Of a stretch of DNA of 64,000 bases, positions 52,573-61,736 are shown piece after piece. The stretch comes from Pseudomonas sp. 14P_8.1_Bac3. GTDB lineage: Bacteria; Pseudomonadota; Gammaproteobacteria; Pseudomonadales; Pseudomonadaceae. A program made the position numbers and the translations under genes. Within the stretch, counting starts at the first letter, position 1. Each line of letters opens with the position of its first letter. The stretch is taken from the NCBI RefSeq assembly GCF_025466085.1, contig NZ_JANLOD010000066.1, positions 62,001 through 126,000 of the forward strand, given 5' to 3'. The notes beneath the pieces were generated by a model that was not told the DNA's origin, did no database searches, and saw only the letters and a list, made by a program, of their open reading frames with translations.

Positions 52573-52644
52573 GTCAGGTGGCTCCCATGGCGAAATTGCA
52601 AAAAGCTGAGGCCAGCTGTTCTAGTGGAGTGGTAACGCAACGAT

Positions 52645-54102
52645 TCAGAGCAGCACCACGTCGTATTGTTCCTGGGAATACATGGTTTCGACCTGGAACC
52701 GAATGGTCCGTCCGATAAAACCTTCCAGCTCGGCGACATTGCCCGACTCTTCATCCAGCAGCCGATCGACGACTTTCTGGTTCGCCAATACACGATAGCC
52801 CTCCGCCTGATAGGCGCGAGCCTCGCGGAGGATTTCGCGGAAGATTTCGTAGCAAACCGTTTCTGGAGTCTTGAGCTTGCCGCGGCCCTGGCAGCTGCTG
52901 CACGGTTCGCACAACACTTGCTCGAGACTTTCGCGGGTGCGTTTGCGGGTCATCTGGACCAGGCCCAGCTCGGTGATGCCGATGATGTTGGTCTTGGCGT
53001 GATCGCGCTCCAGTTGCTTCTCAAGCGTGCGCAGCACCTGGCGCTGGTGCTCTTCATCTTCCATGTCGATGAAGTCGATGATGATGATCCCGCCCAGGTT
53101 GCGCAGGCGCAGTTGGCGAGCGATGGCGGTCGCGGCTTCGAGGTTGGTCTTGAAGATGGTTTCTTCAAGGTTGCGATGGCCGACAAACGCGCCGGTGTTG
53201 ACGTCGATGGTGCTCATGGCTTCCGCCGGGTCAACCACCAGGTAGCCACCGGACTTCAACGGGACTTTGCGTTCGAGAGCTTTCTGGATTTCGTCTTCGA
53301 CGCCGTACAGATCGAAGATCGGCCGCTCGCCCGGATAATGCTCCAGACGATCGGCGATTTCCGGCATCAGTTCAGCGACGAATTGCGTGGTTTTCTGGAA
53401 GGTTTCCCGGGAGTCGATGCGGATCTTCTCGATCTTCGGGCTCACCAGGTCGCGCAAGGTACGCAAGGCCAGGCCCAGGTCTTCATAGATCACACTCGGT
53501 GCGCCGATGGTCTTGATCTGCTCGTTGATCTGGTCCCAGAGCCGGCGTAGATAGCGGATGTCCATGAGAATTTCATCGGCACCCGCGCCCTCGGCGGCGG
53601 TGCGCAGGATGAAGCCGCCGGCTTCCTTGATGCCTTCTTTGGCCACGCAGTCGGTGACCACTTGCTTGAGGCGCTCGCGTTCGGCTTCGTCTTCGATCTT
53701 CAGGGAAATGCCGACGTGCGCAGTGCGTGGCATGTACACCAGGTAACGCGAAGGGATCGACAGTTGCGTGGTCAGGCGGGCGCCTTTCGAACCGATCGGG
53801 TCCTTGGTGACTTGCACCACCAGGCTCTGGCCTTCATGCACCAGCGCACTGATGCTCTCGACCGCCGGGCCTTCTCGCAGGGAAATTTCCGACGCATGAA
53901 TGAACGCGGCGCGGTCCAGGCCGATGTCGACGAACGCCGCCTGCATGCCCGGCAAAACCCGCACGACCTTGCCTTTGTAAATGTTGCCGACGATGCCGCG
54001 CTTTTGCGTACGCTCGACGTGGACCTCTTGCAGAACACCGTTTTCAACCACCGCCACGCGCGATTCCATCGGCGTGATGTTGATCAGAATCTCTTCACTC
54101 AT
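52645..54102 (-). CDS. rng: Ribonuclease G
   Basis: A 485-aa endoribonuclease of the RNase E/G family without the long RNase E tail. The S1-like part (RGIVGNIYKGKVVRVLPGMQ) is followed by the catalytic DNase I-like region (IIIDFIDM) and the zinc-link CEPCSSCQGRG. It matures 16S rRNA 5' ends. The ATG at 54102 gives MSEEILINITPMESRVAVVE, the usual start; the frame is open for nine codons upstream. Confidence 0.96.
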   Translation of the reverse strand: MSEEILINITPMESRVAVVENGVLQEVHVERTQKRGIVGNIYKGKVVRVLPGMQAAFVDIGLDRAAFIHASEISLREGPAVESISALVHEGQSLVVQVTKDPIGSKGARLTTQLSIPSRYLVYMPRTAHVGISLKIEDEAERERLKQVVTDCVAKEGIKEAGGFILRTAAEGAGADEILMDIRYLRRLWDQINEQIKTIGAPSVIYEDLGLALRTLRDLVSPKIEKIRIDSRETFQKTTQFVAELMPEIADRLEHYPGERPIFDLYGVEDEIQKALERKVPLKSGGYLVVDPAEAMSTIDVNTGAFVGHRNLEETIFKTNLEAATAIARQLRLRNLGGIIIIDFIDMEDEEHQRQVLRTLEKQLERDHAKTNIIGITELGLVQMTRKRTRESLEQVLCEPCSSCQGRGKLKTPETVCYEIFREILREARAYQAEGYRVLANQKVVDRLLDEESGNVAELEGFIGRTIRFQVETMYSQEQYDVVLL

Positions 54103-54159
54103 GGCAGGGTCTCGTTCAGGCATGTTCACGATAATGGCCGCATCTTGTCAGTACGGCGC

Positions 54160-54759
54160 TCAACGCGCGTCAAGGGTTTGCCAACAGGGTATGCCGAAAT
54201 GGCCAAGCAGCTCCGAGGTTTCGCACAACGGCAGTCCGACCACCGCCGAGTAACTGCCATTGAGCCCGGCGACAAACACCGCGCCCAGCCCTTGAATACC
54301 GTAGCCGCCCGCCTTGTCCCGCGGTTCGCCGCTGGCCCAGTAGGCCGCCGCTTCATCGCGGTCGATGGCGCGAAAACGCACCAGGCTGCGCACCACCCGT
54401 GACTCGCAACGCTCGCCGTCAAGCACGGCAATCGCCGTCAGCACTTCGTGCTCGTGACCGGCCAACATCATAAGCATGGCGCACGCCTCGGCTTCGTCCA
54501 CCGGTTTGCCGAGAATTTTCCCGTCCAGCACCACGGCGGTATCGGCGCCCAGCACGCAAAACGCCGCGTCGGACACGACCGCGCGGCGCCCGGCTTCAGC
54601 CTTGCCGCGCGCGAGGCGCTCGACATAGGCCGACGGCGATTCATGATTCAAAGGGGTTTCATCGATGTCCGCACTGATGGCGGAGAACGGCACGCCGATC
54701 TGCGTGAGCAGTTCACGCCGACGCGGCGAGCCTGAGGCGAGGAATAACAATTTCATCAA
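54160..54759 (-). CDS. maf: Maf-like nucleotide pyrophosphatase (YhdE)
   Basis: A 199-aa Maf-family enzyme (LFLASGSPRRRELLTQIGVP, then GADTAVVLDGKILGKP). It hydrolyses dTTP, UTP or modified nucleotides. It lies between mreD and rng in the usual mreBCD-maf-rng order. The 156-bp gap before it shows no gene. Confidence 0.95.
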   Translation of the reverse strand: MMKLLFLASGSPRRRELLTQIGVPFSAISADIDETPLNHESPSAYVERLARGKAEAGRRAVVSDAAFCVLGADTAVVLDGKILGKPVDEAEACAMLMMLAGHEHEVLTAIAVLDGERCESRVVRSLVRFRAIDRDEAAAYWASGEPRDKAGGYGIQGLGAVFVAGLNGSYSAVVGLPLCETSELLGHFGIPCWQTLDAR

Positions 54760-54915
54760 GACATCTCCCTGTTAGCGCCCTGCCTCACAAATACTGTTCC
54801 TTTTGGCGGCGTCTGTTGTTGCCACTGCGTTGCCGCTCGTTGCCTGGCAACAACAGCCACTCGCCAGAGAAGCAACGTATTTGCAAGGCAAGGCACCGGG
54901 CGAATGCCTGACCGA

Positions 54916-55407
54916 TCAATTGATTTTGTAGCGTCGACGCAACCCGCGCAAACCAAAGCTGATCCACGGCCAGAGCAACGCACTGACCAGTGCCGGCAGG
55001 ACCAGCGCCAGCGTTGGCTGACGGTTGCCGGTCAGGGCACTGAGCCAGAGTTGAACAAGCTGGGCGAGGCCAAAGATCACCAGGATCACCAGGCTCTGTT
55101 GCCACATCGGGAACATCCGCAGCCGCTGTTGCAACGACAGCACCAGGAATGTGATGAGCGTCAGGATCAAGGCGTTCTGGCCGAGCAACGTGCCGTAGAG
55201 CACGTCTTCGGCCAGGCCCAGGCACCACGCGGTGACCATGCCGACTTTCTGCGGCATGGCCAGTGCCCAGAAGGCCAGCAGCAAGGCGAGCCAAAGCGGA
55301 CGGAGAATTTCCATGAATTGCGGCAGCGGAGAGACGCTGAGCAACAGGCCGACGGCGAACGTCAGCCAGACCATCCAGCCGTTTCGGGAGGCGGTAGCAC
55401 CGACCAT
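54916..55407 (-). CDS. mreD: Rod shape-determining protein MreD
   Basis: A 163-aa inner-membrane protein with five or six helices (MVWLTFAVGLLLSVSPLPQF-like start, then LVILVIFGLAQLVQLWLSAL). It is part of the elongasome. Its ATG overlaps the mreC stop by one base (TAATG). Confidence 0.94.
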   Translation of the reverse strand: MVGATASRNGWMVWLTFAVGLLLSVSPLPQFMEILRPLWLALLLAFWALAMPQKVGMVTAWCLGLAEDVLYGTLLGQNALILTLITFLVLSLQQRLRMFPMWQQSLVILVIFGLAQLVQLWLSALTGNRQPTLALVLPALVSALLWPWISFGLRGLRRRYKIN

Positions 55408-56558
55408 TATTCTCTTCCCCCTGGGGTGGCCGGCGCGGAGACAGGCGGTTTGGCTGCAGGCTTCACGGCAGCGGGTTGCGTCGCCGGTGGTTTGGCAGCC
55501 GGTGTCGTCGCGGGCGGTTTGGCGGTGGCAGGATGTGCCGCAGTGGGCTTCGCCGGCGTTGTGGCAGCAGGCTTGGCCGGAGTTGTGCTGGCCGGTGCCG
55601 TCGCAGGAGCAGCCGGGGCTGCGGCCGGAGTCACCGGCGCAGGTTTCGGCACGGTGGCGGGAACGATCGGCCCGCCGCCCTGCGCGTCCAGGTTTTCCTG
55701 GGCTTGCGCGGCGTCATTGGCGCGCTCTTCCGGCGTGCGGGTGTCGCTGAACACCAGCAGCAGGTAGCGGCTACGGTTCAACGCGGCTGTCGGCACGGCG
55801 CGGACAATCGCGAACGGTTGGCCGGAGTCGTGAATCACTTCCTTGACCGTTGCCACCGGGTAGCCCGCCGGAAAACGCTGACCCAGGCCGGAACTGACCA
55901 GCAGATCGCCTTCTTTAATGTCGGCGGTATCAGCCACGTGCCGCAGCTCCAGGCGTTCCGGGTTACCGGTGCCGCTGGCAATCGCCCGCAGACCGTTACG
56001 GTTTACCTGCACTGGAATGCTGTGGGTGGTGTCGGTCAGCAGCAACACCCGGGAGGTGTATGGCATCAACTCGACCACCTGGCCCATCAGGCCACGGGCA
56101 TCGAGCACCGGCTGACCGAGGACCACACCGTCACGCTCACCTTTATTGATGATGATGCGATGGGTGAAAGGGTTGGGGTCCATGCCGATCAATTCGGCCA
56201 CTTCGACCTTCTCGTTGACCAGCGCGGACGAATTGAGCAACTCGCGCAGCCGGACGTTCTGCTCGGTGAGGGCGGCCAGCTTTTGCATGCGCCCCTGCAA
56301 CAGCAGGTTTTCGGTCTTGAGTTTTTCGTTTTCGGCGACCAGCTCGGTGCGGCTGCCAAACTGGCTGGCCACACCTTGCCATAGCCGCTGCGGCAGGTCG
56401 GTGACCCAGTAGGACTGCATCAACACCAGCGACATTTGGCTACGCACTGGCTTGAGCAGTGTGAAGCGGGCATCGACCACCATCAGCGCGATCGAAAGCA
56501 CGACCAGCACCAACAAGCGCACGCCCAGTGAGGGACCTTTGGAGAAAAGCGGTTTAAT
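55407..56558 (-). CDS. mreC: Rod shape-determining protein MreC, probable ATT start
   Basis: A 383-aa bitopic protein if started at the ATT at 56556-56558. AGGAG lies 6 nt upstream of that ATT, and the extra residues (IKPLFSKGPSLGVRLL) form the expected short basic cytoplasmic end before the helix. A GTG at 56520-56522 (371 aa) is the canonical alternative but has only AAAGG 12 nt away. The coiled coil at about 75-115 and the beta domains follow. From about residue 290 the tail is almost pure Ala, Pro, Thr and Lys, longer than usual. Confidence 0.9.
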   Translation of the reverse strand: MKPLFSKGPSLGVRLLVLVVLSIALMVVDARFTLLKPVRSQMSLVLMQSYWVTDLPQRLWQGVASQFGSRTELVAENEKLKTENLLLQGRMQKLAALTEQNVRLRELLNSSALVNEKVEVAELIGMDPNPFTHRIIINKGERDGVVLGQPVLDARGLMGQVVELMPYTSRVLLLTDTTHSIPVQVNRNGLRAIASGTGNPERLELRHVADTADIKEGDLLVSSGLGQRFPAGYPVATVKEVIHDSGQPFAIVRAVPTAALNRSRYLLLVFSDTRTPEERANDAAQAQENLDAQGGGPIVPATVPKPAPVTPAAAPAAPATAPASTTPAKPAATTPAKPTAAHPATAKPPATTPAAKPPATQPAAVKPAAKPPVSAPATPGGRE

Positions 56559-56701
56559 GAGCCGCTCCTCCCAGGCAAATGTTCTCTTTACTCATACGGC
56601 AACAAACCGGCCTGGATGCAGAATGACAGAAGATAAACGCCAACAGGCGGCACTGCAAAGTGCCGCCTGCGCGCTCAACAGCCTAGATGCATCGGGCGAG
56701 A

Positions 56702-57739
56702 TCACTCGCTCGACAGCAAGTCCATGGTGTGCTTATCCATCATTTCCAGGGCACGGCCACCGCCGCGAGCAACGCAGGTCAGTGGATCTTCGGCAACGAT
56801 GACCGGCAGACCGGTTTCCTGGGCCAGCAGCTTGTCGAGGTCGCGCAGCAAGGCGCCACCACCGGTCAGCACCAGGCCACGCTCGGCGATATCGGAAGCC
56901 AGTTCCGGAGGCGATTGCTCCAGGGCACTTTTCACGGCCTGAACGATGGTCGCCAGGGACTCTTGCAGAGCTTCCAGCACTTCGTTGGAGTTCAGGGTGA
57001 ATGCGCGTGGAACGCCTTCGGCCAGGTTACGGCCACGAACGTCGACTTCACGCACTTCGCCGCCCGGGTAGGCCGTACCGATTTCCTGCTTGATGCGCTC
57101 AGCGGTGGATTCGCCGATCAGGCTGCCGTAGTTGCGACGCACGTAGGTGATGATCGCTTCGTCGAAGCGGTCGCCGCCAACCCGTACGGATTCGGCGTAA
57201 ACCACACCATTCAGGGAGATCAGCGCGATTTCAGTGGTACCGCCACCGATATCGACGACCATCGAACCGCGGGCTTCTTCAACCGGCAGGCCGGCACCGA
57301 TCGCAGCCGCCATCGGCTCTTCGATCAGGAACACTTCACGGGCGCCGGCACCAAGGGCCGATTCACGGATGGCTCGACGCTCAACCTGGGTGGATTTGCA
57401 AGGCACGCAGATAAGCACACGAGGGCTCGGCTGCAAAAAGCTGTTTTCGTGAACCTTGTTGATGAAGTATTGCAGCATCTTTTCGCAGACGCTGAAGTCG
57501 GCAATGACGCCATCCTTCATCGGACGAATGGCTGCGATGTTGCCCGGCGTACGGCCGAGCATGCGCTTGGCCTCGGTGCCGACAGCAACGACACTTTTCT
57601 GGTTACCGTGTGTCCGAATAGCCACAACCGATGGCTCATTCAGGACGATGCCGCGCTCGCGCACGTAAATAAGGGTGTTGGCAGTGCCCAGGTCAATGGA
57701 AAGATCGCTGGAAAACATGCCACGCAGTTTCTTGAACAT
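56702..57739 (-). CDS. mreB: Rod shape-determining protein MreB
   Basis: A 345-aa bacterial actin. The phosphate motif is SIDLGTANTLIYVRERG, and VVDIGGGTTEIALISLNGVV and LTGGGALLRDLD complete the nucleotide site. It guides lateral wall growth. It is the first gene of mreBCD-maf-rng; a 143-bp gap separates it from mreC. It is divergent from gatC across 212 bp. Confidence 0.98.
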   Translation of the reverse strand: MFKKLRGMFSSDLSIDLGTANTLIYVRERGIVLNEPSVVAIRTHGNQKSVVAVGTEAKRMLGRTPGNIAAIRPMKDGVIADFSVCEKMLQYFINKVHENSFLQPSPRVLICVPCKSTQVERRAIRESALGAGAREVFLIEEPMAAAIGAGLPVEEARGSMVVDIGGGTTEIALISLNGVVYAESVRVGGDRFDEAIITYVRRNYGSLIGESTAERIKQEIGTAYPGGEVREVDVRGRNLAEGVPRAFTLNSNEVLEALQESLATIVQAVKSALEQSPPELASDIAERGLVLTGGGALLRDLDKLLAQETGLPVIVAEDPLTCVARGGGRALEMMDKHTMDLLSSE

Positions 57740-57951
57740 GGGAAAGGGACCCTAGGCAACGCGTGGGTAAAAAAAGTGCGGCAAACTCTAACAACGACAG
57801 GGATTTTGGGCAAGGCGCCAATATGTTAAATTGGCCGCTTTTCTGTGCACCAAGCCCCACAATCGCGGCCTTATGACCGTAGAAGTGCGGTAGTGTTCCG
57901 ACAACACTAACACACGGACACCGTCCGTTCTGTTTTCCACTGGAGATTCCC

Positions 57952-58239
57952 ATGGCGCTTGAACGCTCCGACGTGGAAAAAATCGCTCATCTGGCCTGTC
58001 TTGGCCTCGATGATGCCGATCTTCCACATATTACTTCGGCCCTGAACAGCATTCTTGGCCTGGTCGACGAAATGCAGGCGGTCAATACCGACGGTATCGA
58101 ACCGCTCGCCCACCCACTGGAAGCCAGCCAGCGCCTGCGTGCAGACGTCGTGACCGAGATCAATCATCGCGAGGCCTATCAGTCCATCGCACCAGCGGTC
58201 GAAAACGGCCTGTACCTGGTTCCGAAAGTCATCGACTAA
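57952..58239 (+). CDS. gatC: Glutamyl-tRNA(Gln)/aspartyl-tRNA(Asn) amidotransferase subunit C
   Basis: A 95-aa subunit (VEKIAHLACLGLDDADLPHI, then ILGLVDEMQAVNTDG). It ties GatA and GatB together. TGGAGA precedes the ATG by 7 nt. It is the first gene of gatCAB, which amidates misacylated tRNAs. Confidence 0.96.
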   Translation: MALERSDVEKIAHLACLGLDDADLPHITSALNSILGLVDEMQAVNTDGIEPLAHPLEASQRLRADVVTEINHREAYQSIAPAVENGLYLVPKVID

Positions 58240-58255
58240 AGGGAAAGAGCCTGCA

Positions 58256-59707
58256 ATGCATCAATTGACTCTGGCCGAGATCGCCCGCGGACTCGCCGAT
58301 AAAAAGTTTTCTGCCGAAGAGCTGACCAAAACCCTGCTGGCGCGTATCGCCCAGCTCGATCCGCAGCTCAACAGCTTCATCAGCCTCACCGAAGACCTGG
58401 CGCTCCAGCAGGCCAAAGCTGCTGATGCGCGTCGCGCCAATGGTGAGAGCGGCGCCCTGCTTGGCGCGCCCATCGCCCATAAAGACCTGTTCTGCACACA
58501 AGGCATCCGCACCAGCTGCGGCTCGAAGATGCTCGACAACTTCAAGGCCCCGTACGACGCCACCGTCGTCGCCAAACTGGCCGCTGCGGGCGCGGTGACC
58601 CTGGGCAAGACCAACATGGACGAATTCGCCATGGGTTCGGCCAACGAGTCGAGCTACTACGGCGCCGTGAAAAACCCCTGGAACCTGGAACACGTGCCGG
58701 GCGGTTCTTCCGGCGGTTCGGCGGCGGCAGTGGCCGCGCGCCTGCTGCCAGCGGCCACCGGCACCGACACTGGCGGCTCGATTCGCCAGCCAGCGGCGCT
58801 GACCAACCTGACCGGCCTGAAACCGACGTACGGTCGCGTTTCGCGCTGGGGCATGATCGCCTACGCGTCCAGCCTCGATCAGGGTGGCCCTCTGGCGCGC
58901 ACCGCCGAAGACTGCGCCATCCTGCTGCAAGGCATGGCCGGTTTCGACCCGCAGGACTCCACCAGCATCGACGAGCCCGTGCCTGATTACAGCGCCAGCC
59001 TCAACGGTTCGCTGCAAGGCCTGCGCATCGGCGTGCCGAAGGAATACTTCAGCGCCGGTCTCGATCCGCGCATTGCCGATTTGATCCACGACAGCGTCAA
59101 GGCGCTGGAAAAGCTCGGCGCCGTGATCAAGGAAATCAGCCTGCCGAACATGCAGCACGCGATTCCGGCGTACTACGTGATCGCCCCGGCGGAAGCCTCG
59201 TCCAACCTGTCGCGTTTCGACGGTGTGCGTTTCGGCTACCGCTGTGAAGACCCGAAAAACCTGATCGACCTGTACAAGCGTTCCCGTGGCGAAGGTTTCG
59301 GCCCGGAAGTGCAGCGCCGGATCATGGTCGGCGCCTATGCGCTGTCGGCCGGCTACTACGACGCCTACTACCTGAAGGCGCAGAAGATCCGTCGCCTGAT
59401 CAAGAACGACTTCATGACCGCCTTCAACGAGGTCGACATCATCCTCGGCCCGACCACGCCGAACCCGGCCTGGAAGCTCGGCGCCAAGAACAGCGACCCG
59501 GTCGCTGCATACCTGGAAGACGTCTACACCATCACCGCCAACCTCGCTGGCCTGCCGGGCTTGTCGATGCCGGCCGGTTTCGTCGACGGTCTGCCGGTTG
59601 GCGTGCAACTGCTCGCCCCGTATTTCCAGGAAGGCCGCTTGCTCAACGTTGCGCACCAGTATCAGCTCAACACTGACTGGCACACCCGCACCCCAACCGG
59701 CTTCTGA
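58256..59707 (+). CDS. gatA: Amidotransferase subunit A (glutaminase)
   Basis: A 483-aa amidase-signature enzyme. The Lys-Ser-Ser triad is in GAPIAHKDLFCT and in GGSSGGSAAAVAA with TGTDTGGSIRQPAAL. It frees ammonia from glutamine for GatB. It starts 16 nt after gatC. Confidence 0.98.
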   Translation: MHQLTLAEIARGLADKKFSAEELTKTLLARIAQLDPQLNSFISLTEDLALQQAKAADARRANGESGALLGAPIAHKDLFCTQGIRTSCGSKMLDNFKAPYDATVVAKLAAAGAVTLGKTNMDEFAMGSANESSYYGAVKNPWNLEHVPGGSSGGSAAAVAARLLPAATGTDTGGSIRQPAALTNLTGLKPTYGRVSRWGMIAYASSLDQGGPLARTAEDCAILLQGMAGFDPQDSTSIDEPVPDYSASLNGSLQGLRIGVPKEYFSAGLDPRIADLIHDSVKALEKLGAVIKEISLPNMQHAIPAYYVIAPAEASSNLSRFDGVRFGYRCEDPKNLIDLYKRSRGEGFGPEVQRRIMVGAYALSAGYYDAYYLKAQKIRRLIKNDFMTAFNEVDIILGPTTPNPAWKLGAKNSDPVAAYLEDVYTITANLAGLPGLSMPAGFVDGLPVGVQLLAPYFQEGRLLNVAHQYQLNTDWHTRTPTGF

Positions 59708-59717
59708 GGAGAAACAC

Positions 59718-61163
59718 ATGCAATGGGAAGTCGTGATCGGGCTGGAGATTCACACCCAGCTCACCACCCGGTCGAAAATCTTTTCCGGTAGTTCCACCAC
59801 CTTCGGTTCCGAGCCGAACACCCAGGCCAGCCTGGTTGACCTCGGCATGCCCGGCGTATTGCCGGTGCTGAACCAGGAAGCGGTGCGCATGGCGGTGATG
59901 TTCGGCCTGGCGATTGACGCCGAGATCGGCCAGCACAACGTGTTCGCCCGCAAAAACTATTTCTACCCGGACCTGCCGAAGGGCTACCAGATCAGCCAGA
60001 TGGAATTGCCGATCGTCGGCAAGGGCCACCTGGACATCGCCCTGGAAGACGGCACGGTCAAACGTGTCGGTATCACCCGGGCGCACCTGGAAGAAGACGC
60101 CGGTAAAAGCCTGCACGAAGAGTTCAACGGCGCCACCGGCATCGACCTGAACCGCGCCGGCACGCCGCTGCTGGAAATCGTCTCCGAGCCGGACATGCGC
60201 AGCGCCAAGGAAGCCGTGGCCTACGTCAAGGCGATCCACGCGCTGGTGCGTTACCTGGGCATCTGCGACGGCAACATGGCCGAAGGTTCGCTGCGTTGCG
60301 ACTGCAACGTGTCGATCCGTCCAAAGGGCCAGGCTGAATTCGGCACCCGCTGCGAGATCAAGAACGTCAACTCGTTCCGCTTCATCGAGAAGGCGATCAA
60401 CACCGAAGTACAGCGCCAGATCGAACTGATCGAAGACGGCGGCAAGGTGATCCAGCAGACCCGCCTGTACGATCCGAACAAGGACGAAACCCGTCCGATG
60501 CGTAGCAAGGAGGAAGCCAACGACTACCGTTACTTCCCCGATCCGGACCTGCTGCCGGTGGTCATCGAGGACTCGTTCCTCAATGACGTGCGCGCGACAC
60601 TGCCGGAATTGCCGCCGCAGAAGCGCGAGCGCTTCCAGGCGCAGTTCGGCCTGTCGATCTATGACGCCAGCGTCCTGGCCACCAGCCGTGAGCAAGCCGA
60701 TTACTTCGAGCAAGTCGTGAGCATCAGCGGCGACGCCAAACTGGCGGCGAACTGGGTGATGGTCGAGTTGGGCAGCCTGCTCAACAAGCAAGGCCTGGAC
60801 ATCGACGAGTCGCCGGTGTCGGCCGAGCAACTGGGCGGCATGCTGCTGCGCATCAAGGACAACACCATCTCCGGCAAGATCGCCAAGGTGGTGTTCGAAG
60901 CCATGGCCAACGGGGAAGGCAGCGCCGACGAGATCATCGACAAGCGCGGCCTCAAGCAAGTGACCGACAGCGGTGCGATCTCCGCCGTGCTGGACGAAAT
61001 GCTTGCAGCCAACGCCGAGCAGGTCGAGCAATACCGCGCGGCAGACGAAGCCAAACGCGGCAAGATGTTCGGCTTCTTCGTCGGCCAGGCCATGAAAGCC
61101 TCCAAAGGCAAGGCCAACCCGCAACAGGTCAACGAACTGCTGAAAAGCAAGCTCGAAGGCTGA
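59718..61163 (+). CDS. gatB: Amidotransferase subunit B
   Basis: A 481-aa subunit that activates the misacylated tRNA with ATP and adds ammonia. Characteristic blocks are VIGLEIHTQLTTRSKIFSGS and GSLRCDCNVSIRPKGQ. The C-terminal YqeY-like tail is present. The ATG at 59718 is preceded by GAGGAGA; the frame is also open inside gatA, so this start was chosen for its ribosome site and normal length. Confidence 0.98.
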   Translation: MQWEVVIGLEIHTQLTTRSKIFSGSSTTFGSEPNTQASLVDLGMPGVLPVLNQEAVRMAVMFGLAIDAEIGQHNVFARKNYFYPDLPKGYQISQMELPIVGKGHLDIALEDGTVKRVGITRAHLEEDAGKSLHEEFNGATGIDLNRAGTPLLEIVSEPDMRSAKEAVAYVKAIHALVRYLGICDGNMAEGSLRCDCNVSIRPKGQAEFGTRCEIKNVNSFRFIEKAINTEVQRQIELIEDGGKVIQQTRLYDPNKDETRPMRSKEEANDYRYFPDPDLLPVVIEDSFLNDVRATLPELPPQKRERFQAQFGLSIYDASVLATSREQADYFEQVVSISGDAKLAANWVMVELGSLLNKQGLDIDESPVSAEQLGGMLLRIKDNTISGKIAKVVFEAMANGEGSADEIIDKRGLKQVTDSGAISAVLDEMLAANAEQVEQYRAADEAKRGKMFGFFVGQAMKASKGKANPQQVNELLKSKLEG

Positions 61164-61198
61164 TGAGTATGGAGCCAGCATTCAATTCTGGCTCCACG

Positions 61199-61290
61199 CC
61201 CTGTGGGAGCCAGCCTGCTGGCGATAGCGGTCTGACATTCAACATTTCCATGTCTGTCACTCCGCGATCGCCAGCAGGCCGGCTCCCACA
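61199..61290. repeat. REPIN of the GGAGCCAGC subtype
   Basis: The arms CCTGTGGGAGCCAGCCTGCTGG and CGCCAGCAGGCCGGCTCCCACA enclose about 45 nt. It lies between gatB and the RlpA-like gene. Confidence 0.9.
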
Positions 61291-61311
61291 TTTGTTTTCG
61301 GGAAACCTTGA

Positions 61312-61686
61312 ATGAAGCATCTACTCGGCCTTTGCGCCCTGCTCTCGCTGCTGGCCGGTTGCGCCAGCACGGACATCGTCGATCCCCATGGCTACGACCA
61401 GACCGGCGTGGCGTCCTATTACGGCGCCAAACACCAAGGCAAACGCACCGCCAGTGGCGAGCGTTTCGACAAGAATACCCTGACCGCCGCCCACCGCCAG
61501 CTCCCCTTCGGCACGCGGGTGAAGGTCACCAATCTGAAAAACGACAAGTCCTGCGTGGTCCGCATCAATGATCGCGGGCCGCACACCCGCGGGCGCCTGA
61601 TCGACGTGTCCCACGAAGCCGCCGAGCGACTGGGCATGCTCGGCAGCGGCACCGCACGGGTTCGTGTGCAGGCCCTCGACGACTGA
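61312..61686 (+). CDS. RlpA-like lipoprotein (double-psi beta-barrel only)
   Basis: A 124-aa protein. The lipobox LLAGC puts the lipid on C17. The RlpA barrel follows (GVASYYGAKHQGKRTASGER, then TRVKVTNLKNDKSCVVRIND and RGRLIDVS), and the catalytic-type Glu and His/Asp residues look present. The SPOR domain of full RlpA (which binds denuded glycan) is missing, so it is a shortened paralogue. It might be a lytic transglycosylase acting at the wall. It ends about 50 nt before the exchanger. Confidence 0.88.
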   Translation: MKHLLGLCALLSLLAGCASTDIVDPHGYDQTGVASYYGAKHQGKRTASGERFDKNTLTAAHRQLPFGTRVKVTNLKNDKSCVVRINDRGPHTRGRLIDVSHEAAERLGMLGSGTARVRVQALDD

Positions 61687-61736
61687 CCACCGGAGCCGCG
61701 ACCATTTTCGGACTTGCCGACTTACCCCTGCTCAGC

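Noticed and set aside
54785..55294. Minus-strand 169-codon frame across mreD
   Set aside because: It is an alternative frame of mreD with Arg/Pro-rich sequence and no start signal.
58229..61181. Long minus-strand open frames (about 500 codons each) opposite gatA and gatB
   Set aside because: They mirror the codon structure of the gat genes and show no motif or ribosome site.
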